DNA of 64,000 nucleotides from Pseudomonas sp. HR96 (GCF_034059295.1 NZ_CP139141.1:2959001-3023000), one strand, 5' to 3'; counted from the first letter of the stretch, positions 25,698-35,784 are shown. Notes: generated by a model not told the origin, from the letters alone. Translations and numbers: made by a program.

Positions 25698-26885
25698 CTA
25701 TCGATCGGCATCCTGCGGCAGGTCGCTGCCCTGGCGCTCGGCCTCGGGCACCACGCTGGTGTCGATGCTGACCACCACCGACATGCCCGGGCGCAGGCGC
25801 TGCGCCTCGGGCTGCCCGGCATCGACGCTGATGCGCACCGGGATGCGCTGGGCGATCTTGACGAAATTACCGGTGGCATTGTCGGCCTGCAGCAAGGCGA
25901 ATTCGGAACCTGTGGCGGGCGCGATGCGCTCGACGTGGCCGTTCAGGCGCAGGTGGTCGAGGGCATCGACGGTGAAGCTGGCGGGCTGGCCGACGCGCAC
26001 ATCGTCCATCTGGGTTTCCTTCATGTTGGCGATCACCCAGTGCACCTGCGGCACCAGCGCCATCAACTGCGCCCCGGAGTTGACGTAGGCCCCCAGGCGC
26101 ACGCCGATCTGGCCCAGCTGGCCGTCACGCGGGGCGGTCACCCGGGTGTTGCTCAAGTCGATGCGCGCCAGTTCCACAGCGGCCTCGGCGTTGGCCACCG
26201 AAGCTTCCAGCGAGGCGCGGTTGACGATCACGGTCTGCAGGTCCTGGCGGGCGATCTCGACGGCCGCCTTGGCTTGATCGAGCGCCGCCACGCTCTGCGC
26301 GTTGGCCGCGCGGACCACGTCCAGGTCGCGTTTGGACACCGAGCCGTCGGTGATCAGCTCCTCGTTGCGCTTGAGGTCGGCGGCGGCCTTGCGCACCTGC
26401 GCCTGGTTGTCGGCCACCGCGGCCAGGCGCTGGGCGATGGTCGCCTCGGCGCTCTTGCGCTGCTGGATATTGTTGGCCAGCGCGGCCTTCTGCACCGCCA
26501 CCTGGGCCACCGCCTGGTCCAGGCGCTGGCGGTAGATGCGATCGTCCAGGCGCACCAGCAGGTCACCGGCCTTGACGTGCTGGAAATCCTGCACCGGCAC
26601 TTCGAACACATAGCCGGCCAGTTGCGGGCCGATCACCGTGACCTGGCCACGGACCATGGCGTTCTCCGTGCTTTCGATGGCGCTGCTGAACGGTGGCAGC
26701 TGCCAGGCATAGAGCACGACGAAGATGCCCAGCAGGGCGATGGCCGCGAAGATCAGCGAGGACAGCACCTTGACCCGCAACGAGCGCGGCTGGGTGCTGG
26801 CGGCCGGCGGCGGGGTCACACCCTCGGGGGTCGAAACGATGGCATTGGTGGTGGTCGTGCCGGTCTGGGTGTTCGGGTCGGTCAT
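25698..26885 (-). CDS. EmrA/HlyD-type membrane fusion protein
   Basis: A 395-residue periplasmic adaptor. It has one N-terminal membrane anchor (SLIFAAIALLGIFVVLYAW), a barrel-sandwich segment (ENAMVRGQVTVIGPQLAGYV, VKAGDLLVRLDD), a long alpha-helical hairpin rich in Ala/Gln, and the second half of the biotinyl-like domain (VTAPRDGQLGQIGVRLGAYV, ANMKETQMDDVRVGQPA). It would bridge the EmrB-like pump encoded just upstream to an outer-membrane channel. No TolC-type gene is present here. The start at 26885 (MTDPNTQ) overlaps the pump gene by 4 nt (ATGA). Confidence 0.92.
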   Translation of the reverse strand: MTDPNTQTGTTTTNAIVSTPEGVTPPPAASTQPRSLRVKVLSSLIFAAIALLGIFVVLYAWQLPPFSSAIESTENAMVRGQVTVIGPQLAGYVFEVPVQDFQHVKAGDLLVRLDDRIYRQRLDQAVAQVAVQKAALANNIQQRKSAEATIAQRLAAVADNQAQVRKAAADLKRNEELITDGSVSKRDLDVVRAANAQSVAALDQAKAAVEIARQDLQTVIVNRASLEASVANAEAAVELARIDLSNTRVTAPRDGQLGQIGVRLGAYVNSGAQLMALVPQVHWVIANMKETQMDDVRVGQPASFTVDALDHLRLNGHVERIAPATGSEFALLQADNATGNFVKIAQRIPVRISVDAGQPEAQRLRPGMSVVVSIDTSVVPEAERQGSDLPQDADR

Positions 26886-28504
26886 TTTGCGGTCGCTGCC
26901 TGGGTGGTACTGCGCAGCCACAGGCTGCGGATGAATATCCAGATCATGGTCACGACGGCGATCGCCGCCATCAGCATGAACACATCGTTATAGGCCAGCA
27001 CGTTGGCCTCGCGGGTGGTCGCGGTGGCCAGCGACTGTATGCCCAGGGTGTTGCGCAGGCCGCTGTCGGCGATGACCCCGGCATAGCCGGCGCCGCCGCT
27101 CTGGATGCGGGCTGCGACCAAGGGTTGGCTGAGGGCCATCTGGTCGGTGAGGATGCTGGAGTGAAACTTCTCGCGCACGATCTGATAGGTGCCCAGCAGC
27201 GCCGAGCCGATCAGCCCGCCCAGGTTGTTGGCGATGCCGAACAGCACGGAAAAACTCACCAGGTTGCGCGGGTTGGTCACCACGTTGCGCGTGCCCAGGG
27301 CCATGGTCGGGCCGAGAAAGAAGGTGCCGCCGAAGGCCAGCAGAAACTGGCTCAGGTACATCTGCGCCGGCCGTGTGAGGTTGTTGGAGAAAGCGTCCAT
27401 GCCGGCGCCGGTGGCCATCAGCGCCAGGGAAATGATCAAGGGCATGAACAGATGCTGCGGGTTGATGGTCAGGGCACTGACGGCCAGGCCGGCCACCGCG
27501 CCGGCGAGCATCACCCAGTACAGGCTGCGCATCTGCTCCTGGCTCATGTTCAGGGCCTGCAGGAAGCCGACGGCGCCGGTGGTCTGCTCGGACAGCACCA
27601 TGCGAATGAGGATCACCGCCAGGCCCAGGCGGATCGCCACGCCGCTGCCCAGCCAGCGGGTCATCAGCATCGGGTTGCTGCGGTTGTGTTCGATGCCCAG
27701 GCCGAGCAGGATCAGGCCGATCGACGCGGCGCTGGCCACGCCGATCCAGCGCGCCTCCAGCCACCAGTCGATGCGCCCCAGCGACAGCACCGCGCACAGC
27801 AGCGCCACGCCTGTGAACAACACGCCGAAGGTGAGGAAGTCGAGCGGCTCGAAGGTCCGAAAGCGGTCACCCGGCGGCAGTTTGAGCATAAAGACGCAGC
27901 CCAGCGCGGTCAGCGCCAGGCCCAGCTCGAACAGGTACAGGCCGCGCCACTCGCCGATCTGCAGCAGGTCTTCGGAAAAGATCCGCGCCAGCGGCAACGC
28001 CAGCTGCGCCGCGCCCAGGCCGAGCACCAGCGCCTTGAGCCGCCACTTGGCCGGGAACGCCTGGATCATGTAGTACAGCCCCAGCGAACTGAGCGCGGCG
28101 CCGACCATGCCATGGGCGGCGCGCACGGCGATGGCCGAGCCCAGGTCATTGACGAACAGGTGGGCGAAAGTCACCAGCGCGTAGAGCACCAGAAAGACCT
28201 CGGTGAAGGCGCGCAGGCCAAACTGCTGGCGAAATTTCACCAGCAGCAGGTTCATGGACACGTTGGTCATCACGTAGGCCGCCGGCAACCAGGCCATTTC
28301 CGCCGTGGTGGCGCCGAGGGCGCCTTGCAGAAACAGCAGGTTGGCGGTCACTAGCGCGTTGCCCAGCCCGCCGGTCAGGGCCACCAGCAGCCCCACGGCG
28401 GCGTAGGCGAAACGCTTGTGCGTCGGGTGCCAGGGGGTCGACGGCGACCCCGGCAGGCTCGGCCGCTCTTCGGGTTGCCACGGGTGCGGGGCGTAGCGAT
28501 CCAT
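26882..28504 (-). CDS. EmrB-like DHA2-family MFS efflux pump
   Basis: A 540-residue inner-membrane pump with about 14 hydrophobic segments, the DHA2 hallmark. Markers are MAWLPAAYVMTNVSMNLLLVKFRQQFGLRAF near TM2-3 and IRAAHGMVG-like TM4 sequence. The C-terminal TM14 (VFMLMAAIAVVTMIWIFI) is followed by a short charged tail. It pairs with the downstream membrane fusion protein and an IclR regulator in a three-gene operon with 4-nt overlap. Substrates are likely hydrophobic drugs or aromatic compounds; this is family knowledge only. Confidence 0.9.
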   Translation of the reverse strand: MDRYAPHPWQPEERPSLPGSPSTPWHPTHKRFAYAAVGLLVALTGGLGNALVTANLLFLQGALGATTAEMAWLPAAYVMTNVSMNLLLVKFRQQFGLRAFTEVFLVLYALVTFAHLFVNDLGSAIAVRAAHGMVGAALSSLGLYYMIQAFPAKWRLKALVLGLGAAQLALPLARIFSEDLLQIGEWRGLYLFELGLALTALGCVFMLKLPPGDRFRTFEPLDFLTFGVLFTGVALLCAVLSLGRIDWWLEARWIGVASAASIGLILLGLGIEHNRSNPMLMTRWLGSGVAIRLGLAVILIRMVLSEQTTGAVGFLQALNMSQEQMRSLYWVMLAGAVAGLAVSALTINPQHLFMPLIISLALMATGAGMDAFSNNLTRPAQMYLSQFLLAFGGTFFLGPTMALGTRNVVTNPRNLVSFSVLFGIANNLGGLIGSALLGTYQIVREKFHSSILTDQMALSQPLVAARIQSGGAGYAGVIADSGLRNTLGIQSLATATTREANVLAYNDVFMLMAAIAVVTMIWIFIRSLWLRSTTQAATAK

Positions 28505-28667
28505 CGAATATCCTGAGTGCGCTGGAGGTGTGGCTGCTGGCTATGACTCCATAGTGGCACAAAGGTTTGCAATCGGCAGTGCAAAGCACCGTGGCAGTTC
28601 CCGCCCCCTTTACGCCGCCGCGCTGTAGCGTAGCAAACTGGGTCGGCGCAGGAGCCGGCGACTGCCG

Positions 28668-29624
28668 CTACGGCACCAGCACCACCTTGTCACAGGCCCC
28701 GCTGTTGACCTCGGCGTAGCGCGCCAGCCCTTCGCTCAGCGGCGCCTGGACCACGCCTTGGGGCAGCGGCAGGCGGCCTTCGTCGAAGTAGCGGCCCACT
28801 TGCTCGAGCATCCGCGCGCAGGCGGCGCTGTCGTACAGCAGCGAGTTGACCCCCACCACCGAACCGCCCTTGCGGTACAGCGCCAGCGCGGGCAATTGCA
28901 CCTGGCCGTCCAGCGGCGCGGCGATGATGGCGATGCGACCAAACTGGGCGAGCCCGGCAACGGCCGCAGGCAGCCAGAAACCGGTGGTGTCGAAGATCAC
29001 CTCGGCGCCGCCGGCGAATACGGCCTGCACCTGCTCCCCGAGCGCCTCCGGTGCTTGCAGGACCAGCGCCTGGAAACCTTGACGGCGAAGGGCCTCGGCC
29101 TGTTCGGCGCGGCGCACTGCCACCAGCACCTGGGCGCCACGCACCTGCGCCAGGTTCAGTGCGGCCAGGCCCACGGCGCCAGCGCCGATCACCAGCACCC
29201 GGGTGCCTTCGCCGACCTGGCTGCGCTGCAGCGCATCCCACGCCGTGGTGTAGGGCACGCCGAGGCTGGCGGCCTGAGCGAATGACAGGCTCTGCGGTTT
29301 CAGCGCGACGCCGGTGGCCGGCAAGGTCAGCAGGCTGGCGTGTGAGCCATCACGAAAGAACCCGGGCTCCTTGCCGGTGCCCCAGACTTCCCGCCCGACC
29401 AGCTCGGCAGGCCCCTGCACGACCACTCCGGCGAAATCACGACCGGGAACCCGCGGCAAGGTGGTGTAGGGAAAACGACCCAGCACGTTCTTGACGTCCG
29501 AGGGGTTGAGGCCGGCGGCCTTGACCTGGATCAGCACTTCGCCGGCGGCGGGCACCGGGTCGGGCAGTTCGACGAGCTGCAAGGCGGCGAGGTCGCCGGT
29601 ACGAGAAAATTGCAACGCTTGCAT
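28668..29624 (-). CDS. Zinc-independent quinone oxidoreductase-like protein
   Basis: A 318-residue MDR-superfamily oxidoreductase with GroES-like N-terminus (VKAAGLNPSDVKNVLGRF, PGRDFAGVVVQGP) and Rossmann fold (VLVIGAGAVGLAALNLAQVRGAQVLVAV). No structural zinc cysteine cluster is seen. It would reduce a quinone or enone with NADPH. It lies 43 bp downstream of an AraC-family gene on the same strand, so the pair is probably an inducible operon. Confidence 0.87.
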   Translation of the reverse strand: MQALQFSRTGDLAALQLVELPDPVPAAGEVLIQVKAAGLNPSDVKNVLGRFPYTTLPRVPGRDFAGVVVQGPAELVGREVWGTGKEPGFFRDGSHASLLTLPATGVALKPQSLSFAQAASLGVPYTTAWDALQRSQVGEGTRVLVIGAGAVGLAALNLAQVRGAQVLVAVRRAEQAEALRRQGFQALVLQAPEALGEQVQAVFAGGAEVIFDTTGFWLPAAVAGLAQFGRIAIIAAPLDGQVQLPALALYRKGGSVVGVNSLLYDSAACARMLEQVGRYFDEGRLPLPQGVVQAPLSEGLARYAEVNSGACDKVVLVP

Positions 29625-29667
29625 GGCTTGGCTCCTGGGGAAGGTGGTGGGGCCAGTCTAGCGGCGC

Positions 29668-30474
29668 CTAGCCAACAGGATCGGCCAAAGGCTTCTGTTT
29701 TTCGGCCATGCCTGCGACATACCTCGACGGTGCATAGCCGAACTCCCGGCGAAACATGTCGGTGAAGCTGCTGGGCGAATAACCCAGCGACAAGGCGATG
29801 CGGTTGACCGGCATGCCTTGGATCAACTCCGCCAGCGCCGTGGCCAGTTGCACCTGCCGGCGCCATTCGGCGAAGCCCATGCCCAGCGCCGCGCTGAACA
29901 GCCGCGACAGGGTGCGCACGCTGGCTCCGGCCTGTTCGGCATGCTGCTCGAAGGCGATATCCAGGCTCGGCTGGGCCAGCACCGCCTGGCACAGGCGGCT
30001 CAGGCGCCGATCGGAACCGTCCGGCATCGGCACCCGCGCCTGGCTGCGCGGTGCGCGCTTGAGCTCGAGCAAGGTCAGGCTGGCCAACGCCTGGTAGTAA
30101 TCGCCAGAGGTCGCGGCGCCCTGCTCCACCAGGCTGACGATCAACTCGCGCAGCAGCCCGCCCACCTCGATCACCTGCGCCTCGCCGTGCAGCTGGCGGG
30201 CCAGACTGGGGCGCAGGTAGATGTTGCGCATCTGCAGGTCGCTGACCACGCGGATGCCATGGGGGACCCCGGCCGGCAGCCACACCGCGCGTTGCGGCGG
30301 CACCACCACGGCGTATTCGGGCATCTGCACCCACATGACCCCGCTCAGCGCGTACAGCAGCTGGCCCCACTCGTGCTGGTGCGGTTCGATGAACAGCCCG
30401 CGTGCATAGGTCCGCGCCAACGGCGTCAGGGTGGCGCCGGGAAGCGTCAGGTCGGGGGGTGCGGCCAAGGCCAT
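29668..30474 (-). CDS. AraC-family transcriptional regulator with cupin sensor domain
   Basis: A 268-residue regulator with an N-terminal cupin-like domain (FIEPHQHEWGQLLYALSG, WLPAGVPHGIRV) and a C-terminal AraC HTH pair (FEQHAEQAGASVRTLSRLF and IALSLGYSPSSFTDMFRREFGYAPSRY). It precedes the quinone oxidoreductase gene in the same direction and probably activates it in response to a small molecule bound by the cupin. Confidence 0.9.
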   Translation of the reverse strand: MALAAPPDLTLPGATLTPLARTYARGLFIEPHQHEWGQLLYALSGVMWVQMPEYAVVVPPQRAVWLPAGVPHGIRVVSDLQMRNIYLRPSLARQLHGEAQVIEVGGLLRELIVSLVEQGAATSGDYYQALASLTLLELKRAPRSQARVPMPDGSDRRLSRLCQAVLAQPSLDIAFEQHAEQAGASVRTLSRLFSAALGMGFAEWRRQVQLATALAELIQGMPVNRIALSLGYSPSSFTDMFRREFGYAPSRYVAGMAEKQKPLADPVG

Positions 30475-30607
30475 GGCAAGGGCTCACGAAGGCTGGAAAG
30501 CGCCATGATAGCGCGCCGCGTTTTGACTCGCAGGCGCCAAGCTGCTAACACTGCCAGCAGTCATTACCCTTCACCCTTCTCGCCAGCATTCGCCGGAGCG
30601 CCAACTG

Positions 30608-31849
30608 ATGAACCTCGTCAATGCTCGTCTTCGCCATCAACCCGGCTTGCACACCCTGCGCTGGTCGGCCCAGCGCATCACCGCCATCACCACCCAGCCC
30701 GCCGCCATCGAGGCGCTGCCCGGCGACCTTGACGCCCGTGGGCAGCTGGTGATCGCGCCGCTGGTGGAACCGCACATCCACCTGGATGCCACCCTGACCG
30801 CCGGCGACCCGCAGTGGAACATGAGCGGCACGTTGTTCGAAGGCATCGAGCGCTGGGGGCAACGCAAGGCCACCATCACCCATGACGACACCAAACAGCG
30901 CGCCCATACCACCATTCGCATGCTTGCCGAGCATGGCATCCAGCACGTGCGCACCCACGTCGACGTCACCGACCCGACCCTCGGCGCGCTCAAGGCCATG
31001 CTCGAGGTGCGCGAGGAAGCCCGGCCGCTGATCGACCTGCAGATCGTCGCCTTTCCCCAGGAAGGTATCGAGTCGTTCGAAGGCGGTCGCGCATTGATGG
31101 AACGTGCCATCGCCATGGGCGCCGACGTGGTCGGCGGCATCCCGCATTTCGAGAACACCCGCGAGCAGGGGGTCAGCTCGATCCACTTTCTGATGGACCT
31201 GGCCGAGCGCACCGGCTGCCTGGTGGACGTGCACTGCGACGAGACCGACGACCCGCATTCGCGCTTTCTCGAGGTGCTGGCCGAGCAGGCGCGGGTGCGC
31301 GGCATGGGTCCGCGGGTCACGGCCAGCCACACCACGGCCATGGGCTCCTACGACAACGCCTACTGCTCCAAGCTGTTTCGCCTGCTCAAGCAGGCCGACC
31401 TCAACTTCGTCTCCTGCCCTACCGAGAGCATCCACCTGCAAGGGCGCTTCGACACCTTCCCCAAGCGCCGCGGCGTGACCCGCGTCGCCGAGCTCGACCG
31501 GGCCGGGCTCAACGTCTGCTTCGGCCAGGACTCGATCAAGGACCCTTGGTACCCGCTGGGCAACGGCAACATCCTGCGGGTGCTCGACGCCGGCCTGCAC
31601 ATTTGCCACATGATGGGCTTCGAGGACCTGCAACGCAGCCTCGACCTGGTCACCGACCACAGCGCCCGCACCCTGAACCTGGGCGAAGGCTACGGGCTGG
31701 CCGTCGGGCGACCGGCCAATCTGGTGGTGCTCAATGCCGAGAACGACTACGAGGCCGTGCGCCAGCAGGCCAAGGCGCGCATTTCGGTGCGTGGCGGGCA
31801 GGTGCTGATGACCCGGGAGCCGGAGCGCATCGAGTTCCCCGGATTGTGA
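30608..31849 (+). CDS. codA: Cytosine deaminase
   Basis: A 413-residue amidohydrolase that converts cytosine to uracil and ammonia. The metal-binding and catalytic motifs are all visible: EPHIHLDATL near residue 57, DVHCDETDDP (His and Glu), TASHTTAMGSY, and FGQDSIKDPWYPLG with the metal-binding Asp near residue 313. Length and motif order match E. coli CodA. The usual partner codB (cytosine permease) is not adjacent; the nucleobase permease at 53.9 kb belongs to another family. The start ATG follows CGGAG by 9 nt. It converges with a LysR gene 3 bp after its stop. Confidence 0.93.
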   Translation: MNLVNARLRHQPGLHTLRWSAQRITAITTQPAAIEALPGDLDARGQLVIAPLVEPHIHLDATLTAGDPQWNMSGTLFEGIERWGQRKATITHDDTKQRAHTTIRMLAEHGIQHVRTHVDVTDPTLGALKAMLEVREEARPLIDLQIVAFPQEGIESFEGGRALMERAIAMGADVVGGIPHFENTREQGVSSIHFLMDLAERTGCLVDVHCDETDDPHSRFLEVLAEQARVRGMGPRVTASHTTAMGSYDNAYCSKLFRLLKQADLNFVSCPTESIHLQGRFDTFPKRRGVTRVAELDRAGLNVCFGQDSIKDPWYPLGNGNILRVLDAGLHICHMMGFEDLQRSLDLVTDHSARTLNLGEGYGLAVGRPANLVVLNAENDYEAVRQQAKARISVRGGQVLMTREPERIEFPGL

Positions 31850-31852
31850 GGC

Positions 31853-32764
31853 TCAGCCCTGCCGCCCCAGCCGCTGGACCACGAATTCGACGAAACAGCG
31901 CAGCTTGGGCGAGCGATAGCGATCCTGGCCATACAACAGATGCACCGGCCGCGCCGGCAGCTGGAACTGCTCGAGCAGGGCCACCAGCCTGCCAGCCGCC
32001 AGGTCATGCTGCACCAGTGCATCGGGCAACATGGCGATGCCCAGGCCACCCAGCACGACGTGGCGCAGACCGGCCGCGCTGTTGGCCTGCAGCCGGCCGC
32101 TGATGTCGACCACCACCTCGGCGCCGTCTGGCCCGCGCAGGCGCCAATGCTTGCCGGACCAGCGCCAGTCGTCTCCGGCCTGGTAAGCGAACGACAGGCA
32201 CTCATGCTCGCCCAGTTGCTGCGGCTGCTGCGGCCAGCCATGGCGTTGCAGGTAGGCGGGCGCTGCGCAAAGCGTGAGGCCGTAATCCACCAGAGGCCGG
32301 GCGATCAGGCTCGAGGGTTCCAGCGCCCCCAGGCGTATCACCGCATCGAAGCCCTCCTCGATCAGGTCCACCAGCCGTTCGGTCAGCACTACATCGAGCT
32401 TGACCTGCGGGTAGCGCTGCATGAATTCGGGCAGCAAGGGCATCAGTGACTCGCCGCCGAAGGTCGGCGGCGCGCTGATGTGCAAGGTGCCGTGAGCCTG
32501 GGTCTGCTCCTGCTGGGCCAACTGCTCGGAGTCGTTGACCAGCCCCAGCACCTCGACGCAACGCTGGTAGTAGCTGCTGCCGAATTCGGTGAGGTTCTGC
32601 CGGCGGGTGGTGCGCTTGAGCAGGCTGACGCCCAGGCGCTGCTCCAGGGCGCGCAGGTGGTTGCCGACCATGGTAGTGGAGATCCCGCTCAGCTCGGCGG
32701 CGCGGGTCAGGCTGCCGGATTCGACCACCCTGACGAACACATTCATTGCCTGGAACAGATCCAT
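31853..32764 (-). CDS. LysR-family transcriptional regulator
   Basis: A 303-residue LysR regulator of the large DsdC/CrgA-like group. HTH region MNVFVRVVESGSLTRAAELSGISTTMVGNHLRALE, followed by LLKRTTRRQNLTEFG; the effector domain begins GTLHISAPPTFGGESLMPLLPEFMQRYPQVKLDV. The ATG at 32764 (MDLFQAMNVF) is the standard start for this group. It is divergent from the aminotransferase gene, with about 100 bp between, and is the likely regulator of it. Confidence 0.9.
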   Translation of the reverse strand: MDLFQAMNVFVRVVESGSLTRAAELSGISTTMVGNHLRALEQRLGVSLLKRTTRRQNLTEFGSSYYQRCVEVLGLVNDSEQLAQQEQTQAHGTLHISAPPTFGGESLMPLLPEFMQRYPQVKLDVVLTERLVDLIEEGFDAVIRLGALEPSSLIARPLVDYGLTLCAAPAYLQRHGWPQQPQQLGEHECLSFAYQAGDDWRWSGKHWRLRGPDGAEVVVDISGRLQANSAAGLRHVVLGGLGIAMLPDALVQHDLAAGRLVALLEQFQLPARPVHLLYGQDRYRSPKLRCFVEFVVQRLGRQG

Positions 32765-32864
32765 TATCAAGCCCTGCTGACAAGTCTTCAAAGCCGGGCA
32801 AGGTTTATCCCGGCAGCCTGGCTAACGATACTGGAAAAAACCCGCCACATGGAGTGCTCCGCCA

Positions 32865-34163
32865 ATGTCCGCCGCCAGCCTGATGCGCACCTACAATCCT
32901 CTGCCACTGACCTTCGCCCGAGGCCTGGGCTGCCGCCTGTGGGACACCGAGGGCCGCGAGTACCTGGATGCCACTGCGGGCGTGGCGGTGACCGGCGTTG
33001 GCCATGCGCACCCGCGCATCGTCGCGGCGATCCGCGAGCAGGCCGGCCTGCTGCTGCACACCTCCAACCTCTACGGCATCGAGTGGCAGCAGCGCCTGGG
33101 CGCCCGGCTGGCCGGGCTGAGCGGCCTGGATCGGGCTTTTTTCAACAATTCCGGGGCCGAGGCCAACGAGACCGCGCTGAAACTGGCCAGGCTCTATGGG
33201 CGCCATCGCGGCATCGAGCGACCGCTGATCGTGGTCATGGAAAACGCCTTTCATGGCCGCACCCTGGGCACGCTGGCCGCCAGCGACTCGTCGTCGGTGC
33301 GCCTGGGCTACCAGCCGTTGCCGGGCGAATTCGTAAAGGTGCCGTTTGGTGACCTCGATGCCCTGGCCCAGGTCACCCAGGCGTTCGGCCAGCGTATCTG
33401 CGCGCTGCTGCTCGAGCCCATCCAGGGCGAAAGCGGCGTGCGCCCGGCCCCGCCCGGTTACCTGCGTGCCTTGCGCGACTGGTGCAGCCGGCATGCCTGG
33501 CTGTTGATGCTCGACGAGATCCAGACCGGCCTGGGTCGTACCGGGCAGTGGTTCGCCTACCAGCACGAGGACATCAGGCCCGACGTGCTGACCCTGGCCA
33601 AGGCGCTGGGCAATGGCGTACCGATCGGCGCCTGCCTGGCCCGCGCGGCGGTCGCCGACCTGTTCACCCCGGGCAGCCACGGCAGCACTTTTGGCGGCAA
33701 CCCGCTGGCCTGCCGGGTGGCCTGTACGGTGCTGGACATCATGGCCGACGAGGACCTGGTGGCCAATGCCGCGCAGCGTGGCGAGCAGCTGCTGGGCGCT
33801 CTGCGGGCGCGTTTCGGCGCCGACCGGCGGGTGCGGCAGATTCGCGGCCAGGGCCTGATGGTCGGCATCGAACTGGCCGAGCCGGCCCGCGACCTGATGG
33901 CCCGGGCGGCGCTGGAGCACGGCGTGCTGATCAACGTCACGCGCGGCACGGTGATCCGCCTGCTGCCGCCGCTGACCATCGATGCGCAGCAGATCGAGCT
34001 GCTGGTCGAGGGCCTGGCCGCGCTGCTGCAGGGTTCAGTCCCTGAGGAAGCCGTCCACCAGCCGGGCGAACGCCTCTGGCCGGTCGCTCATGATGAAGTG
34101 CAAGGCGTTGGCGATGCGCACCCGCTTGACCCCCGGCAGGCCGCGGTAGCCTTGCGACCATAA
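32865..34163 (+). CDS. ArgD-like class III aminotransferase with abnormal C-terminal run-on
   Basis: A PLP-dependent acetylornithine/ornithine-type aminotransferase. Landmarks are the glycine-rich start of the fold ([18 protein letters not shown]), [32 protein letters not shown] and the PLP lysine K246 in [12 protein letters not shown]. Family members end after about 390 residues, which here corresponds to [10 protein letters not shown]. No stop follows: the frame continues 42 residues to a TAA at 34161, reading the antisense of the convergent hydrolase gene over 129 nt. In the +1 frame a TGA occurs a few bases after the expected end, so one indel could explain the run-on. The core should be functional. 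ArgD activity itself is not certain, since this branch also contains other omega-aminotransferases. Confidence 0.85.
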   Translation: MSAASLMRTYNPLPLTFARGLGCRLWDTEGREYLDATAGVAVTGVGHAHPRIVAAIREQAGLLLHTSNLYGIEWQQRLGARLAGLSGLDRAFFNNSGAEANETALKLARLYGRHRGIERPLIVVMENAFHGRTLGTLAASDSSSVRLGYQPLPGEFVKVPFGDLDALAQVTQAFGQRICALLLEPIQGESGVRPAPPGYLRALRDWCSRHAWLLMLDEIQTGLGRTGQWFAYQHEDIRPDVLTLAKALGNGVPIGACLARAAVADLFTPGSHGSTFGGNPLACRVACTVLDIMADEDLVANAAQRGEQLLGALRARFGADRRVRQIRGQGLMVGIELAEPARDLMARAALEHGVLINVTRGTVIRLLPPLTIDAQQIELLVEGLAALLQGSVPEEAVHQPGERLWPVAHDEVQGVGDAHPLDPRQAAVALRP

Positions 34164-34919
34164 TTCGTCGACCTGGTCGGCCGGGCGCCCGGCATCGGTG
34201 TACACCGCAGTCACCGGCGTGGTCATGTGCGGCAAGGCTTCTCGCACGTCGGTGAGCATGGCTTCACGCAACGCGGTGGCCACCGCATGGCGGTCGCTGG
34301 CCAGCGACCATTGCACGATCTGCTGCTGCATGCCGACATCGCGGGTCATGCCCTGGGCCACCAGGGTCTGCCGGTCGCGGTAGGTGTTGTCATCCAGCGC
34401 GAGGATTTCCGCCGCCGCCTGCTCGGCCAGCGGCCGCGCCTGCTCCACCGTGGTGCCGGGGTAGAGCAAGGCGCTGTAGAACGGCAGGGTCTCGACGGTC
34501 ATCACCCGGCCAACGTCCTGTGCATGGGCCTGGGCCAGCATCAGTGCGCACAGGCCGCCCAGCGAATGGCCGATGATGGCCGGCGCCCTGAGGCCGTTCT
34601 GCTGGATGTAACGGTCCAGTTCCTCGACCACCGGCTGCAGGAACGGCTCGTCGGCATGCCACCAGGGCTCGCCGGCGAACCCGGCCAGTTGCACCAGATG
34701 CACCCGGTAATGGGCCGACAGCCCATTGGCCAGCGGCCGCCAGACTTCGCGGGACGAGGCCAGGCCCGGGATCAGGATCACGTCGGGACCGCTGCCCACC
34801 ACTTCCACACTCAGGCGGTCGGAAAGGAAAGTGGCTTCGTCGGCGCGGGCCGCACTGGCGAACATCAGGGTCAAGCTGGCGAGCAACAGCAGCGCCAAGC
34901 GTTTGAGCAGGGTGGTCAT
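34035..34919 (-). CDS. Secreted alpha/beta-hydrolase
   Basis: A 294-residue alpha/beta-hydrolase with a cleavable signal peptide ([24 protein letters not shown]). The oxyanion region is [14 protein letters not shown], the nucleophile elbow [12 protein letters not shown], and the late His is in [15 protein letters not shown]. Substrate unknown. The ATG at 34919 is preferred to an upstream frame extension because the signal peptide starts there. Its last 129 nt are overlapped in antisense by the run-on of the aminotransferase gene. Confidence 0.87.
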   Translation of the reverse strand: MTTLLKRLALLLLASLTLMFASAARADEATFLSDRLSVEVVGSGPDVILIPGLASSREVWRPLANGLSAHYRVHLVQLAGFAGEPWWHADEPFLQPVVEELDRYIQQNGLRAPAIIGHSLGGLCALMLAQAHAQDVGRVMTVETLPFYSALLYPGTTVEQARPLAEQAAAEILALDDNTYRDRQTLVAQGMTRDVGMQQQIVQWSLASDRHAVATALREAMLTDVREALPHMTTPVTAVYTDAGRPADQVDELWSQGYRGLPGVKRVRIANALHFIMSDRPEAFARLVDGFLRD

Positions 34920-35004
34920 GGTTGGGCTGGGTGTTCCTGGCAGGTCGGCGGGCGATTGTAACCTGCGCCGTGATATTGAGAATGTTCGCGGTGAACTTTG
35001 CGCC

Positions 35005-35039
35005 GAGGCGGCCCTATCGGGCATCAAGCGGGCCGCCTC
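35005..35039 (-). terminator. Strong hairpin at the end of the BtuFCD-like operon
   Basis: GAGGCGGCCC and GGGCCGCCTC form a perfect 10-bp stem around a 15-nt loop. The stem begins within the TGA of the ABC ATPase gene. No T tract follows, so it may be a 3'-end stabilising hairpin rather than a classic intrinsic terminator. Confidence 0.5.
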
Positions 35040-35784
35040 ACGGCAGATAGCGCACATGCACATGGGGCACCCGGCTGACCTCGGCGCGCACGCCATACAC
35101 CTGGGCGATCAACGCCGGGGTCAGCACCTGGGCCGGGCTGCCGCAGGCCACCAGGCGGCCCTGGTGCAGCACCGCCAGCTGGTCGCAGAACATCGCCGCC
35201 AGGTTCAGGTCATGCAGGGCCATCACACAGGCCAGCGGCAGCTGGCGGATCAGCCGCAGCAGTTCCAGCTGATGGCCGATGTCCAGATGGTTGCTCGGCT
35301 CGTCCAGCAGCAGTTCGCTGGGTTGCTGGGCCAGGGCGCGTGCGATCTGCACGCGCTGGCGTTCGCCGCCCGACAGGCTGTGCCAGCGGCGCTCGCGCAG
35401 GGCCAGCAGGTCGGTCTGGCGCAACACCTGCTCGACCACTCCATCGGCGCCTGCGCCCTGCAGCCAGCCGGCATGGGGGGTGCGCCCGAGGGCCACCACG
35501 GCCTCGACGCTGATGTCCAGCTCGGTGCCGCTGTGCTGCTCGACCAGCGCCACGCGCCGCGCCAGCGCGCGGCGGCCAAGGCCACCCAGGGCCACGCCGT
35601 CGAGCGCCACCCTGCCCTCATCAGGCCGGCGCAAGCCGGCCAGCAGGCGCAGCAGCGAGGACTTGCCGCAGCCGTTGGGCCCGATCAGCCCCAGCACCGT
35701 GCCCGGGGCCAGTTGCAGGCTGACGTCATCCAGCACCAGGCCGCCGCCGGCACGCCAACGCACATTGTGCGCCGTCAGGCTCAT
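35038..35784 (-). CDS. FecE/BtuD-type ABC transporter ATPase, probably for cobalamin
   Basis: A 248-residue ATPase with Walker A GLIGPNGCGKSSLL (near residue 35), signature LSGGERQRVQIARAL, Walker B LLLDEPSNHLD and the switch His in MALHDLNLA. The class serves iron-siderophore, heme and B12 uptake. Because the operon is headed by a cobalamin riboswitch, B12 or another corrinoid is the most probable cargo. Start 35784 overlaps the permease gene by 4 nt. Confidence 0.88.
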   Translation of the reverse strand: MSLTAHNVRWRAGGGLVLDDVSLQLAPGTVLGLIGPNGCGKSSLLRLLAGLRRPDEGRVALDGVALGGLGRRALARRVALVEQHSGTELDISVEAVVALGRTPHAGWLQGAGADGVVEQVLRQTDLLALRERRWHSLSGGERQRVQIARALAQQPSELLLDEPSNHLDIGHQLELLRLIRQLPLACVMALHDLNLAAMFCDQLAVLHQGRLVACGSPAQVLTPALIAQVYGVRAEVSRVPHVHVRYLP

